Part shown: in pieces, positions 15,961 to 25,361 of the stretch
How the letters are laid out: every line of letters begins with the position of its first letter
Numbering within the stretch: position 1 is the first letter of the stretch
Source: SMWC01 sp045561055
GTDB lineage: Bacteria > Pseudomonadota > Gammaproteobacteria > Steroidobacterales > Rariloculaceae
Direction: 5' to 3'
Assembly: GCA_045561055.1 (NCBI GenBank)
Contig: JBJKYL010000010.1
Span: 248,001-312,000 of the forward strand
Length of the DNA: 64,000 nucleotides
Program-made: the position numbers and the translations under genes
The notes under the pieces: generated by a model
Databases searched by the model: none
Told to the model about the DNA's origin: nothing
Seen by the model: only the letters and a program-made list of their open reading frames with translations

Positions 15961-17778
15961 ATGGATCCCACGATAACTTCTGGTACCGAGTACTTTCACC
16001 GTGTTGTTGACTGTCAGTGGGCATGTCCGGCTCATACCGATGTGCCGGAATATATTAGGTTGATTGCGCAGGGCAGGTTCTCCGATGCTTATATGTTGAA
16101 TCGTGGCTCCAACGTATTCCCCGGAATCCTCGGACGCGTCTGCGACCGGCCCTGTGAGCCCGCGTGTCGTCGTGGCCGTGTTGAAGACAAGGCGGTCGCT
16201 ATTTGCCGGTTGAAGAGGGTTGCAGCTGATAATCGCGAAGATATTACGGATCGGTTACCAAAGGCAGCGGAACAAAAAAACGGTAAACGCATCGCCTTCG
16301 TCGGTGCTGGCTGCGCTTCGCTGGCAGCGGTAAATGATCTCATGCCGCTCGGGTACGAATGCGTTATCTATGAAGCGCTCGACAAGCCGGGCGGACTGAT
16401 GAGAACGAATATCCCATCGTTTAGGTTGCCGGAGACGGTTCTGGATGAGGAGATGAATTACATTATCGACATGGGCGCCGATTTGAGATTGGGGGCACCG
16501 GTAGAGAGCATGAAGGCTCTTTTAACCGAGGGTTATGACGCTGTGTTCGTGGGCAGCGGCGCTCCGAAGGGTAAGAATCTCGATATCCCTGGCCGTAACG
16601 ATAGCGACCGGATCCATGTCGGCATCCAGTGGCTGGAGTCCGTTGCCTTCGAGCATATCGATAAAATTGGTAAGAAGGTGCTGATCATTGGTGTCGGCAA
16701 CACCGCGATGGATTGTTGTCGAACTTCGCTCCGCTTGGGTGCTACTGACGTTAAAGTCATGGCACGCAAGCCGCGAAATTTCTTCAAGGCATCTGATTGG
16801 GAGCTTGAGGACGCTGAAGAGGAGATGGTGGAAATTGTCGTCAACCATTCGCCCAAGGAATTTGTGATTAAAGATGGGCAGCTCGTCGGTATGAATTTCG
16901 AGAAGATGGAATACGATATCGATGATAATGGGAGAATTACGGAAACTCGGATTGTTGGTGAGGAATTTTTCCCCTGTGATGATGTTGTCCTTGCCATCGG
17001 CCAGGACAATGCGTTTCCGTGGGTTGAGCGTGATATCGGAGTCGACTTCGACAAGTGGGACGTTCCGATAGTTGATGAGGTGACGTTCGAATCAACTCTA
17101 CCTGGGTTGTTTTTCGGCGGGGACGCTGCGTTCGGACCCAAAAATATCATCTGGGCTGTGGAGCACGGTCATCAGGCCGCTATCTCAATCCACAAATATT
17201 GCCAGGGTCAATCGCTGATGGAACGGTTACCGCGCGGCGTTAATCTGCAAAGTGCCAAGATGGGCATGCACGAATGGAGTTACAGTAACGACTTCGATGC
17301 CGCGAGCCGACGCATAATGCCGAGCGTTGATCTCAAGAAGCGATTTAAGGAACTGAATATCGAAGTCGAGCTCGGTTTCTCTGCTGAGCAGGCAGCGACG
17401 GAAGTTGAGCGCTGTCTTAATTGCGATCTTCAAACGGTATTTTTTGCGGACCTGTGCATCGAGTGTGATGCCTGTATAGACATTTGCCCGGTCGATTGTC
17501 TGACGATTACCGCAAACGATGATGAGCAGACCCTAAAAGAGAGTCTGAAGTCGCCGTTACTAAACCCAGATCAGCCTCTATATATCTCCCAGCCGTTGAA
17601 ACACACTGGGCGAGCTATGATCAAAGACGAGAACTTATGCGTCCACTGCGGCTTGTGCGCCGAACGATGCCCTACTGCGGCCTGGGACATGCAGAAGTCG
17701 AATGTTGAAATTCCATATGCCATCAACGAGATGAAGCAGGATGAGGCGAAATGTCTGGAAGGCAGAAAAGCAGGGTAA
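15961..17778 (+). CDS. GltD-like FAD/NAD(P) oxidoreductase with C-terminal 2x[4Fe-4S] ferredoxin domain
   Basis: Electron-transfer subunit of 605 residues. The N-terminus carries the Cys-rich helical domain of glutamate synthase small subunits (CQWACPAHTDVPEY, GRVCDRPCEPACRRG, about 18-75), followed by an FAD site (IAFVGAGCASLAAVNDL, about 111), an NAD(P) site (VLIIGVGNTAMDCCRTSLR, about 240) and the second FAD motif (GLFFGGDAAFGPKN, about 382). The C-terminus has two ferredoxin clusters, CIECDACIDICPVDC (about 500) and CVHCGLCAERCP (about 560). It overlaps the next gene by 28 bases. It probably links NAD(P)H and ferredoxin to the 2-oxoacid oxidoreductase encoded by the next two genes. Confidence 0.88.
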   Translation: MDPTITSGTEYFHRVVDCQWACPAHTDVPEYIRLIAQGRFSDAYMLNRGSNVFPGILGRVCDRPCEPACRRGRVEDKAVAICRLKRVAADNREDITDRLPKAAEQKNGKRIAFVGAGCASLAAVNDLMPLGYECVIYEALDKPGGLMRTNIPSFRLPETVLDEEMNYIIDMGADLRLGAPVESMKALLTEGYDAVFVGSGAPKGKNLDIPGRNDSDRIHVGIQWLESVAFEHIDKIGKKVLIIGVGNTAMDCCRTSLRLGATDVKVMARKPRNFFKASDWELEDAEEEMVEIVVNHSPKEFVIKDGQLVGMNFEKMEYDIDDNGRITETRIVGEEFFPCDDVVLAIGQDNAFPWVERDIGVDFDKWDVPIVDEVTFESTLPGLFFGGDAAFGPKNIIWAVEHGHQAAISIHKYCQGQSLMERLPRGVNLQSAKMGMHEWSYSNDFDAASRRIMPSVDLKKRFKELNIEVELGFSAEQAATEVERCLNCDLQTVFFADLCIECDACIDICPVDCLTITANDDEQTLKESLKSPLLNPDQPLYISQPLKHTGRAMIKDENLCVHCGLCAERCPTAAWDMQKSNVEIPYAINEMKQDEAKCLEGRKAG

Positions 17779-19571
17779 ACGACTTCGTCGTTCGGCTGGC
17801 GAACGTTAACGGTACGGGCTCAGCCAGTGCAAATGGATTGCTTATGAAGGCAATCTTCCGTATGGGCATTCCCGTAATGGGTAAGAATTTCTTTCCTAGT
17901 AACATCCAGGGGTTGCCGACTTGGTATGAGATACGAATTACCAAAGACGGCCATCTCGCGCGTGCCGGTCACGTCGACATTATGGTTGCTATGAATGCTG
18001 AGACTTACCAGAAGGACCTTAGTGAAGTCGCACCGGGAGGAACGCTTATCTACGATTCCACCTGGCCGCGCGGCAGCGTGTTGTCCCGACCCGATATCAC
18101 TATTGTCGGGGTGCCGCTTGCGCGTATGTGCAACGAACATTTCAGTAATGCTCGGGCGCGCATTCTGATGAAGAACATGGCATATGTTGGCGCCCTTGCG
18201 GCGCTTCTCGATCTAGATCGAGACGTTATCGCGGAGCTGGTGAAGGAGATGTTCGCTTCGAAGAAATCGCTCATCGAGTCAAATATGGAAGCAATTCAGC
18301 TCGGCTTCGATTACGCCATCGAGAATTTAGAGTGCCCATTAGCGACTCGACTCGAGCCGATGGATAAAACAACCGGGCATATCATGATCGATGGTAATAC
18401 AGCAGCAGGGCTCGGTTGCGTATATGCTGGCGCCACTGTCGGCGCGTGGTATCCAATCACTCCGTCGACGAGTCTTATGGATGCTTTTAAGACGTTCGCT
18501 GAAAGTTTTAGGAAGGATTCCGAAACGGGAGAGCGAAACTTTTGTGTTATACAGGCTGAGGATGAACTCTCGGCGATAGGTATTGTTTTAGGCGCATCGT
18601 GGAACGGCGCTAGAGCTTTCACGCCGACCAGTGGACCTGGTTTGTCACTTATGAACGAGTTTATCGGGTTTGCTTACTTCGCTGAGTTGCCGGCAGTTTT
18701 GTTCGATGTGCAGCGTGTTGGCCCTTCTACAGGAATGCCTACACGTACCCAGCAAGCCGATATTCTTCCAGCCGCTTACGCTTCTCATGGAGATACGCGG
18801 CACGTCTTGCTGTTTCCAGCTAATCCTAAGGAATGCTTCGAGCTGTCCGTCCTTTCATTCGATCTGGCCGACCGTTTGCAGACGCCCATAATCGTGATGC
18901 TTGACCTTGATATAGGTATGAACGATTGGATGTGCGAGGATCTTGAGTGGGATGACAATTACCGGCCCGATCGCGGTAAGGTTCTGAACGAAGAAGAACT
19001 TGAGGAGGCCGAGAATTTCTATCGCTATCTCGATTCCGACGGTGACGGAATCCCTTACCGAACCTATCCCGGGGTCCATCCAAAGGGTGCCTATTTTGTT
19101 CGCGGTTCCGGACACAACAAGTACGGGAAATATACCGAGGAGTCGGACGAGTATCAGGAGGTTGTGGATCGGCTTTGTCGTAAATGGGAAACGGCATCCG
19201 AGCTCATTCCCGCGCCCGTCATTCGCAAGAGCGGTAACCCGACCGACATGGCTATTGTCTCTGTTGGTAGCTGTGACTATGCAGTGATAGAGGCGATAGA
19301 GCGTCTGGTAGAAAAAGGAATTTCTCTCGATTATCTGCGCGTTAAAGCGTTCCCATTTGGTAAGGCAGTCGAGGAATTTCTCGACCAGTATGAGCGAATT
19401 TTCGTAGTCGAACAAAATCGTGATGCACAGTTAAAAAGTTTGCTAACGCTCGAGACTAACTATCCGAAGAGCCGCATGATATCGGTATTGAATTACAGTG
19501 GCCTACCGATAGATTTTCGCTGCATTGTTGACACCATAGAGCAAACTGCCGGGAAGGGGGTTGCCGCATGA
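17751..19571 (+). CDS. korA: 2-oxoacid:ferredoxin oxidoreductase, fused gamma-alpha subunit
   Basis: Subunit of a thiamine-diphosphate enzyme that decarboxylates a 2-oxoacid (probably 2-oxoglutarate) to the acyl-CoA with reduction of ferredoxin, or the reverse. 606 residues: gamma domain at about 10-195 (VVRLANVNGTGSASANGLLMKA), then the alpha domain from about 210 (GNTAAGLGCVYAGATVGAWYPITPS, a signature of this family) and the C-terminal domain. An acidic insertion near 400-450 (DLEWDDNYRPDRGKVLNEEELEEAE) is unusual. The ATG at 17751 lies inside the preceding gene and the 3' end overlaps korB by four bases, so all three genes are tightly coupled. Substrate assigned by similarity only. Confidence 0.87.
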   Translation: MSGRQKSRVNDFVVRLANVNGTGSASANGLLMKAIFRMGIPVMGKNFFPSNIQGLPTWYEIRITKDGHLARAGHVDIMVAMNAETYQKDLSEVAPGGTLIYDSTWPRGSVLSRPDITIVGVPLARMCNEHFSNARARILMKNMAYVGALAALLDLDRDVIAELVKEMFASKKSLIESNMEAIQLGFDYAIENLECPLATRLEPMDKTTGHIMIDGNTAAGLGCVYAGATVGAWYPITPSTSLMDAFKTFAESFRKDSETGERNFCVIQAEDELSAIGIVLGASWNGARAFTPTSGPGLSLMNEFIGFAYFAELPAVLFDVQRVGPSTGMPTRTQQADILPAAYASHGDTRHVLLFPANPKECFELSVLSFDLADRLQTPIIVMLDLDIGMNDWMCEDLEWDDNYRPDRGKVLNEEELEEAENFYRYLDSDGDGIPYRTYPGVHPKGAYFVRGSGHNKYGKYTEESDEYQEVVDRLCRKWETASELIPAPVIRKSGNPTDMAIVSVGSCDYAVIEAIERLVEKGISLDYLRVKAFPFGKAVEEFLDQYERIFVVEQNRDAQLKSLLTLETNYPKSRMISVLNYSGLPIDFRCIVDTIEQTAGKGVAA

Positions 19572-20623
19572 CTTATATTGCCAAGCCGAAAATAGTTCAT
19601 GATGGCCTCACACGTAACGCATTGGGGTTTACTGTCCGGGACTATGAGGGCGGGATGTCGACACTCTGTGCGGGCTGCGGTCACGACTCCGTGACAGCGG
19701 CTATAGTCCAGGCATTCTTCGAGTTGGATATTCCCCCGCATTGCGTGGCGAAGATGAGCGGTATCGGTTGTTCGTCAAAGACCCCTGCGTATTTCCTCGG
19801 TGCTTCACATGGCTTTAATTCTGTTCATGGAAGAATGCCTTCAATCGCCACCGGCGCTAGCGCGGCGAATAGGGAGATGTATCTGCTCGGAGTCTCCGGG
19901 GACGGGGATTCGCTATCAATCGGTCTTGGTCAATTCGCTCACGCGATTCGCCGTAATTTGAATATGACGTACATTATCGAGAATAACGGTGTGTATGGTC
20001 TGACCAAAGGCCAGTTCTCAGCGTCGGCTGATGTCGGTACCAAAGCGAAAAAGGGGGAGATTAACGAGCAGCAGCCAATCGACCCAGTGCAGATGGCGAT
20101 GGCGCAGGGCGGCACATTCGTCGCCAGAAGTTTCTCCGGTGATAAGGACCAGTTGGTACCGCTGTTGAAGGCGGCGATTAAGCATGACGGTTTCGCGCTT
20201 ATCGATGTGCTCTCACCCTGTGTGACCTTTAACGATCATGAGGATTCAACGAAAAGCTATTCGTATACCCGGCAGTTCTTCCATCGTGCGGTACACCTCG
20301 ATTATGTTCCGCCAGCAGAGGAGATCAAGGCGGCATACGATCAGGGTGAGGTTATGCCCGTCGAGATGCACGATGGTAGCCGTATCCTACTGCGTAAGAT
20401 AAGCAAGGACTATAAGGTTAATAATCGTGGTGCGGCGTTGGACTATATTCGGTCACATCACCGCAAGGGCGAGATCGTTACCGGATTGCTTTATATCGAT
20501 GAGAGTGAGCCTGATATGCATGGCATCAATCAGACAACTCTCGTGCCGCTCAGTAACCTTGATTTCGGAGACCTCTGCCCGGGCGCTGGCGTGCTCGGTA
20601 CGCTACAGGGGCGGTTTCGCTAA
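19568..20623 (+). CDS. korB: 2-oxoacid:ferredoxin oxidoreductase, beta subunit
   Basis: Thiamine-diphosphate-binding subunit of 351 residues. The CAGCGHD motif near 36 and the Cys of SGIGCSSKTPAYF supply cluster or active-site Cys residues, and the ThDP motif runs from GVSGDGDSLSIG (about 112) to ENNGVYGLTKGQFS (about 140). The conserved LSPCVTFNDH near 218 matches the family. Slightly longer than typical KorB owing to a C-terminal extension after about residue 290. Last gene of the operon. Confidence 0.9.
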   Translation: MTYIAKPKIVHDGLTRNALGFTVRDYEGGMSTLCAGCGHDSVTAAIVQAFFELDIPPHCVAKMSGIGCSSKTPAYFLGASHGFNSVHGRMPSIATGASAANREMYLLGVSGDGDSLSIGLGQFAHAIRRNLNMTYIIENNGVYGLTKGQFSASADVGTKAKKGEINEQQPIDPVQMAMAQGGTFVARSFSGDKDQLVPLLKAAIKHDGFALIDVLSPCVTFNDHEDSTKSYSYTRQFFHRAVHLDYVPPAEEIKAAYDQGEVMPVEMHDGSRILLRKISKDYKVNNRGAALDYIRSHHRKGEIVTGLLYIDESEPDMHGINQTTLVPLSNLDFGDLCPGAGVLGTLQGRFR

Positions 20624-20765
20624 CTAGGTTTTTTGGTTGGGCAAAGAGCTTGGCGCGACTCTGTCGGTAAATTTAACAAAAACCTCTGTTATTTCTCGTG
20701 ATACCGCAACGGTAGTAGAATATGAGGCTATTACGACGTCGGAACCACTTGCGAGAGCAAAATGA

Positions 20766-21350
20766 TTAGAGCGGGATCCAGGAAGGATCAGCTGACAGGT
20801 GCAGATAACCAACATTGATTCCTTGGCGCCAACCAACGCCGGCTCGGATCGGTGCAAGCGTCACACCGTCGCGTTGATTGTACGTCAGACCAACACCACC
20901 GACGAAATACAGGCTACCCTCTGCGCCGCCGTAGCGCTCGAAGAGGGCATCTATATTCGGCAGGTTGTATATTAGAACGAATACCTTTGCGGCGCTGCCC
21001 CCAAAGTCTAGGCCCAGAGATGGCCCGCGCCAATAAACTTTGCTGGAGCGACCATTGCTCATGAAAAGGTCACCATGACCGTAACGAAAACCGACGCCCA
21101 AAGCCGCCCCGACCTCTTCGCCCTTTATATAGGCGTCGGGAGATCCGTGATCATTAAAGGCTTTGTTAAGTACGGCGGCTAGATCCTGTGCACCCTGACC
21201 GAAGAAAATATCTGCTTCATTTAGGAGTGCTTCTTGTTGGTAGGGACCTGATGGGCTAGCACTGCTCGGCGGAGATTGAGGTGGCTGGTTAGAGCATGCG
21301 GCAGTTAGCAAGGTGAGATATACAACAGTTATGATTCCGAAGTTTTGCAT
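20766..21350 (-). CDS. DUF1134 (EipA-like) lipoprotein
   Basis: Cell-envelope lipoprotein of 194 residues. I start at the ATG at 21350 because it places a lipobox (LLTAAC, about 15) at the right distance; the frame extends upstream to 21407 without a signal. After a Pro/Ser-rich linker (CSNQPPQSPPSSASPSG) comes the DUF1134 domain, with the conserved EGSLYFVGGVGLTYNQRDG and LAPIRAGVGWRQGINVGYL. In alphaproteobacteria the related EipA supports envelope integrity. The glycine-rich beta strands suggest a small beta-barrel. Convergent with korB. Confidence 0.82.
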   Translation of the reverse strand: MQNFGIITVVYLTLLTAACSNQPPQSPPSSASPSGPYQQEALLNEADIFFGQGAQDLAAVLNKAFNDHGSPDAYIKGEEVGAALGVGFRYGHGDLFMSNGRSSKVYWRGPSLGLDFGGSAAKVFVLIYNLPNIDALFERYGGAEGSLYFVGGVGLTYNQRDGVTLAPIRAGVGWRQGINVGYLHLSADPSWIPL

Positions 21351-21443
21351 TGTTGTTTGCCGCTGGTAATTGAGTGGTAAGTGTGAACTTGATGCAGCGC
21401 TTGTCAAGTTATGTGTATCGAGAGACGTCGAGGGGGGGAATTG

Positions 21444-21836
21444 TTATTTGAACAATGATTCAGCATCGCTAATTAAACCGTCAGCTTCTGCAGCAGACTC
21501 TGTGGTTGCGTTAGCTGGTGCCGACCCGCATTTAGTTTCGTTGCCGAACAATGCATTCAAGTCCTGGATTGCAGCAACTTCTGCTTCGAGGGCATCTGGT
21601 GAGTATTTATCGGCGCTTGGTTTGAAGTAGTCGCAAAAATTAGCCTTAGATTTTTCTTGTACCTCGAGCGCGTCATCCTCCGCGCACGCATCGGTTAGCC
21701 GGGGGTCATAGTAGTCACACATTCGGCAGACATGTATCTCGACGTGGCACCGTGGACACTCATCGCGGCGCGATATCGGTAGGGTTAGTGCAGTAAGGGA
21801 ATGACTGCAGCGGTAACAGCGAAGCTCCTGATCCAC
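21444..21836 (-). CDS. Zinc-ribbon protein of unknown function
   Basis: Soluble 130-residue protein. Two CxxC pairs near the N-terminus (CYRCSH at about 7-12, CPRCHVEIHVCRMC at about 28-41) and further Cys at about 50 and 68 (DACAED, NFCDYFKP) point to one or two zinc knuckles. The acidic C-terminus looks disordered. No catalytic signature. It lies ten bases downstream of ogt in the same direction, so the two are probably cotranscribed. I recall similar proteins annotated only as hypothetical in Gammaproteobacteria. Confidence 0.7.
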   Translation of the reverse strand: MDQELRCYRCSHSLTALTLPISRRDECPRCHVEIHVCRMCDYYDPRLTDACAEDDALEVQEKSKANFCDYFKPSADKYSPDALEAEVAAIQDLNALFGNETKCGSAPANATTESAAEADGLISDAESLFK

Positions 21837-21846
21837 TTCGCTACCT

Positions 21847-22320
21847 TTACGTCGCGAGCTCTACGTGCTCGATAGCTAACAGCATACGCTTGATAGATAA
21901 GCTGCCCGAGAAGCCGCCGATCGACCCGTCGGCGGCGACAATGCGATGGCAGGGGATAATTATTGGTATTGGGTTGGCGCCGTTGGCTTGTCCGACGGCT
22001 CGGGCAGCGCCAGGATGGCCTATGTTTCTCGCGAGGTCGCCGTAACCGAGCACGATACCGTAAGGGATTTCGGTGAGTCCCTGCCAAACTCTTCGTTGGA
22101 ATGTAGTGCCGCTAAATTTAAGTCTCAGATTAAACTGCGTTCGTGTACCTGTAAGATATTCCTTGAGCTGATTTCTGATGTGATAACAGCGCTCTGTTGA
22201 GCGCTGACCCGGCATTTTTTCCGAACCGAAAACCAGTCTCGTTATACTGCCGTTACCGTCGATACCAATCGACAATGTCCCAAGAACAGTCTTGAGCTGA
22301 TCCCAGTATGCTTCACTCAT
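21847..22320 (-). CDS. ogt: Methylated-DNA--protein-cysteine methyltransferase
   Basis: Repairs O6-methylguanine and O4-methylthymine by irreversible transfer of the methyl group to its own Cys. 157 residues, the length of the short Ogt type. Active-site motif IIPCHRIVAADGSIGGFSGSL is complete (Cys near 126), with the helix-turn-helix segment FQRRVWQGLTEIPYG before it and the Asn hinge (VGQANGANP) intact. Divergent from the rhomboid gene. Confidence 0.93.
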   Translation of the reverse strand: MSEAYWDQLKTVLGTLSIGIDGNGSITRLVFGSEKMPGQRSTERCYHIRNQLKEYLTGTRTQFNLRLKFSGTTFQRRVWQGLTEIPYGIVLGYGDLARNIGHPGAARAVGQANGANPIPIIIPCHRIVAADGSIGGFSGSLSIKRMLLAIEHVELAT

Positions 22321-22404
22321 AATATTTTTATCTGTTCAGTGTTTTGCCATCGCTGATATAACCAGAATATAGTCGCTCCTGAGTCACCTTCATAGCCTGT
22401 TGAA

Positions 22405-23316
22405 ATGAGTGCTGATCCTTCTACTTGGGCCGTTGTTTACGAGACAGCGGACCCTAGCCTGTCCGCTGAAGCCGCGTTGGTTCTCGCCGCGCTTGAGATT
22501 GATCACGATTTGAAATGTCTTGACGGTCGTTGGCAGCTCAACGTTGCGGCCGAAAATGCGGTTCGAGCTGTAGAAGAGCTTGCGGCCTACGAACTTGAGC
22601 GCACGGCACCTCGAGTAGGGTCGCAACCTATTGAGGAGCTCGGTACGGGTTGGCGTGGCGTGATTGTGTACGGTGCTGTTCTCGTGTTTTTTTCTATTTT
22701 ATCCCGTCAGGACGTTTTCGGAACCGACTGGTTTGGCGCTGGCCGATTGGACGCAGGCCGCGTTAAAGCCGGCGAATGGTGGCGTGCCGTTACGGCGCTG
22801 ACGCTACATACGGATTTTGGTCATCTAGCCTCGAATATTGCGTTCGGCGGATTTTTCGGACTGCAAGTAGGGCGTTACCTAGGCGGGGGCGTCGGTTGGG
22901 CTGCGATACTAGCGGGAGGTGTAATTGGTAATTTGGTCAACGGCTGGCTCCAACCGCCGAGCCATCTGGCGATTGGTGCCTCTACATCCGTATTTGCGGC
23001 TCTCGGGCTGTTATCAGCCTATACCTGGCGACGTGGTTTTTTAAAGCATACACCGTGGAAGGTCCGCATAGCACCGGTAACGGCGGCGATATTCTTGTTG
23101 GCTTTTACTGGCACGGGTACTGGAACAGGTAGCGATAATGTTGACGTAATCGCGCATCTGACTGGTTTCGTATCAGGTTTCGGACTCGGGATCTGGCTAT
23201 CTACTAGATCCCTCCCCGAGAGGGAACAGGCTCAACGACTTATTGCGATCGCTGCCGTAGGGTTCATCGTCATGACGTGGGTTGTTGCCTTCAACGCGGC
23301 GGCTATTCATCGGTGA
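22405..23316 (+). CDS. Rhomboid family intramembrane serine protease
   Basis: Membrane protease of 303 residues. A soluble N-terminal domain of about 75 residues (VYETADPSLSAEAALVLAALEI...) precedes six to seven transmembrane helices. The catalytic dyad is visible: Ser in IGASTSVFAALG near 193 and His in DVIAHLTGFVSGFGLG near 251; the oxyanion HLASNIAFG motif is near 144. A loop carries the short repeat GTGTGTGS. The N-terminal domain resembles those appended to rhomboids in other proteobacteria. Substrate unknown. Confidence 0.88.
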   Translation: MSADPSTWAVVYETADPSLSAEAALVLAALEIDHDLKCLDGRWQLNVAAENAVRAVEELAAYELERTAPRVGSQPIEELGTGWRGVIVYGAVLVFFSILSRQDVFGTDWFGAGRLDAGRVKAGEWWRAVTALTLHTDFGHLASNIAFGGFFGLQVGRYLGGGVGWAAILAGGVIGNLVNGWLQPPSHLAIGASTSVFAALGLLSAYTWRRGFLKHTPWKVRIAPVTAAIFLLAFTGTGTGTGSDNVDVIAHLTGFVSGFGLGIWLSTRSLPEREQAQRLIAIAAVGFIVMTWVVAFNAAAIHR

Positions 23317-23345
23317 TGGGGTTTTCTGGGACTGAAACTCCGCTG

Positions 23346-24182
23346 CTAGTCCATGACGCTTGCGACGAGCTTTAAAAAATCATCTTCGCTAGTGATTCGT
23401 CCAGCTTTACGAGCGTCAATCGAATAGCCGTGTTCCTCAGCAAGTGCCTCATAGGCCGGGCGCCTATGTTCGAGTAGGCGCGGAAACACCCAGCGTGAGA
23501 AATCGTCCGGAACGATGTCGTCGGAATTGGCAAGACCGTTAGAGGCGATGTACTCACTGAGTTCCCGTACTAGAAACTTTTCTTGGTAATACATTGGTTT
23601 AGGTGCGTCGGTAGCGCGCCTAATTAACGTCTGTTCCATAGCTTCATCGGGTTTCAGGTATAGAATCAGCGTTTGCGCTGCTAGGATACTAGTTGTTTCT
23701 TCGTCATTGAGCTCGCAAATACTGCCGCCGGCATCGTTGATGAAGTGCTGGTAGCCGTATATTCCCTTAGCCTTTTCTATGAACTGAACAATATCGCGCA
23801 TCGCGCCGATCTCAGCTTCCCGGTGTAGCCGTTGGCGCTTTTTAAATTCTTGGACAGAGAGCCCCGCGAGATCCTTGCGACCAATCTTGCCGAGGAAACT
23901 TGCGACTGGGGCTAGATTATTCACAGTAATGTTGCTCGCGATATAGATTGAATCACTCAGTAGGAGCTCTTTTAGGAAATCGACCTGCATGGCTTGCCGC
24001 TTAATGTTGTCAAGAATCGGTTCCACGAGATATTTTGTACCGATACGGTAATCGCCAGAGTAATGGAACCACTTGGCGCTAGGCAGCTTGTAGGCGAGCG
24101 TAGTCTTGCCGGCGCCAGACATACCCAGTAGCGTGATGGCCTTGTTAGGCCATGCCATGAACTCCTTTGCTGTCATTTTCAT
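23346..24182 (-). CDS. P-loop ATPase/kinase-like protein of unknown function
   Basis: Soluble protein of 278 residues with a Walker A motif GMSGAGKTT (about 20-28) close to the N-terminus, in the position typical of small nucleotide or metabolite kinases. The ATG at 24182 is preferred; the frame extends to 24281 but the added residues are low-complexity and histidine-rich (HPDHHHRI). Later segments (FINDAGGSICEL, LILYLKPDEAMEQTLIRRATDAPKPMYYQEKFL) suggest a lid and substrate domain. I recognise no named family. Divergent from ddl by about 160 bases. Confidence 0.65.
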   Translation of the reverse strand: MKMTAKEFMAWPNKAITLLGMSGAGKTTLAYKLPSAKWFHYSGDYRIGTKYLVEPILDNIKRQAMQVDFLKELLLSDSIYIASNITVNNLAPVASFLGKIGRKDLAGLSVQEFKKRQRLHREAEIGAMRDIVQFIEKAKGIYGYQHFINDAGGSICELNDEETTSILAAQTLILYLKPDEAMEQTLIRRATDAPKPMYYQEKFLVRELSEYIASNGLANSDDIVPDDFSRWVFPRLLEHRRPAYEALAEEHGYSIDARKAGRITSEDDFLKLVASVMD

Positions 24183-24344
24183 CGCGGAACCATTTGTTAG
24201 CGTATAGGTGATTATACGGTGGTGGTGGTCGGGATGGGTGAGGCATATTCTTCGTGGCATTCCGCGGGGTGTTCCGGGCATGTTACGGTGGTTACCTTCG
24301 GTGCTTTTAGTACAATCGCTCGCGATGTGTATGATTGAAAAAAC

Positions 24345-25361
24345 GTGAAAATTGCTGTGTTATTCGGTGGCAATAGTAGCGAGCGCGATGTTTCGGTCGC
24401 GAGCGGCTCTCAGGTGATTGCTGCTATGCGCGGTTCGGGGCACGAAGTAATCGCCATAGAGGTTAGTGAGGGTATAATATTGCCCGCGGATGAGCGGCGG
24501 TTACTTAGCGAGCGCATCGATAGCCTGCCGCCCGGTGAGACGGAAATGCTCGAGTCTAAGCTACCGTCAATCATTGCGAACGGAAATCTTGATAATGTAG
24601 ATCTGGTTTTTCTCGCGATGCACGGTGGGATTGGTGAAGATGGCACTATCCAGAAACTACTTGAGTTTGCCGGTATTCCTTTTACAGGAAGTGATTCACT
24701 GGGTAGTGCGCAGGCCATAGATAAGGATGTTGCTAAAAGATTGTTTGTCTCTGCTGGCGTACCAACGCCAAGCTGGTTAATGGCACCGGCTCTTCCGGAA
24801 GAAGTGAGAGAACAGCTTGGTTATCCCCTCATTGTTAAACCGAACAGAGAGGGTTCTACCGTTGGCTTAAGCCTCGTCAATTCGGAGGATCGGATCGGAG
24901 GAGCTGTGGAACTCGCGTCCCGATTCTGTCCCCAGGTAATGCTAGAACAGTACATTCCAGGCCGAGAGCTGACAGTCGGTATTCTCGACGACGCTGCGCT
25001 TGCGGTAGGCGAGATCATTCCGGCAAAGGGCGATATCTTTGACTACACCTCGAAGTATCAAATTGATGGTGCGCAAGAGATTTTTCCCGCAGATCTCGAC
25101 GAGGGCATAATGGATAGTGTCCGCACACTCGCTCTAAAGGCACACAGGATATTGAAGCTTGAAAGTTATAGCCGCGTTGATTTTCGACTAGACGCAGACG
25201 ACGTGCTTTGGTGTCTCGAGGTGAATACGTTGCCGGGATTGACCGCAGGGAGTCTACTACCAAAATCAGCGGAGGCGGTCGGCATCAATTTTTCCGAGCT
25301 TTGTGAGCGAATATGTGCGGGCGGCTTAGCGCGTTTTTATAACCCCGATAGTGAGTGCTAG
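24345..25361 (+). CDS. ddl: D-alanine--D-alanine ligase
   Basis: ATP-grasp ligase forming the D-Ala-D-Ala dipeptide for peptidoglycan. 338 residues. The GTG at 24345 gives the standard opening MKIAVLFGGNSSERDVSV. Family signatures HGGIGEDGTIQKLLEFAGIPFTGS (about 87) and the C-terminal CLEVNTLPGLTAGSLLPKSA (about 290) are present. It stands alone, away from any mur/fts cluster. The 3' end overlaps the convergent DUF423 gene by 36 bases. Confidence 0.95.
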   Translation: MKIAVLFGGNSSERDVSVASGSQVIAAMRGSGHEVIAIEVSEGIILPADERRLLSERIDSLPPGETEMLESKLPSIIANGNLDNVDLVFLAMHGGIGEDGTIQKLLEFAGIPFTGSDSLGSAQAIDKDVAKRLFVSAGVPTPSWLMAPALPEEVREQLGYPLIVKPNREGSTVGLSLVNSEDRIGGAVELASRFCPQVMLEQYIPGRELTVGILDDAALAVGEIIPAKGDIFDYTSKYQIDGAQEIFPADLDEGIMDSVRTLALKAHRILKLESYSRVDFRLDADDVLWCLEVNTLPGLTAGSLLPKSAEAVGINFSELCERICAGGLARFYNPDSEC

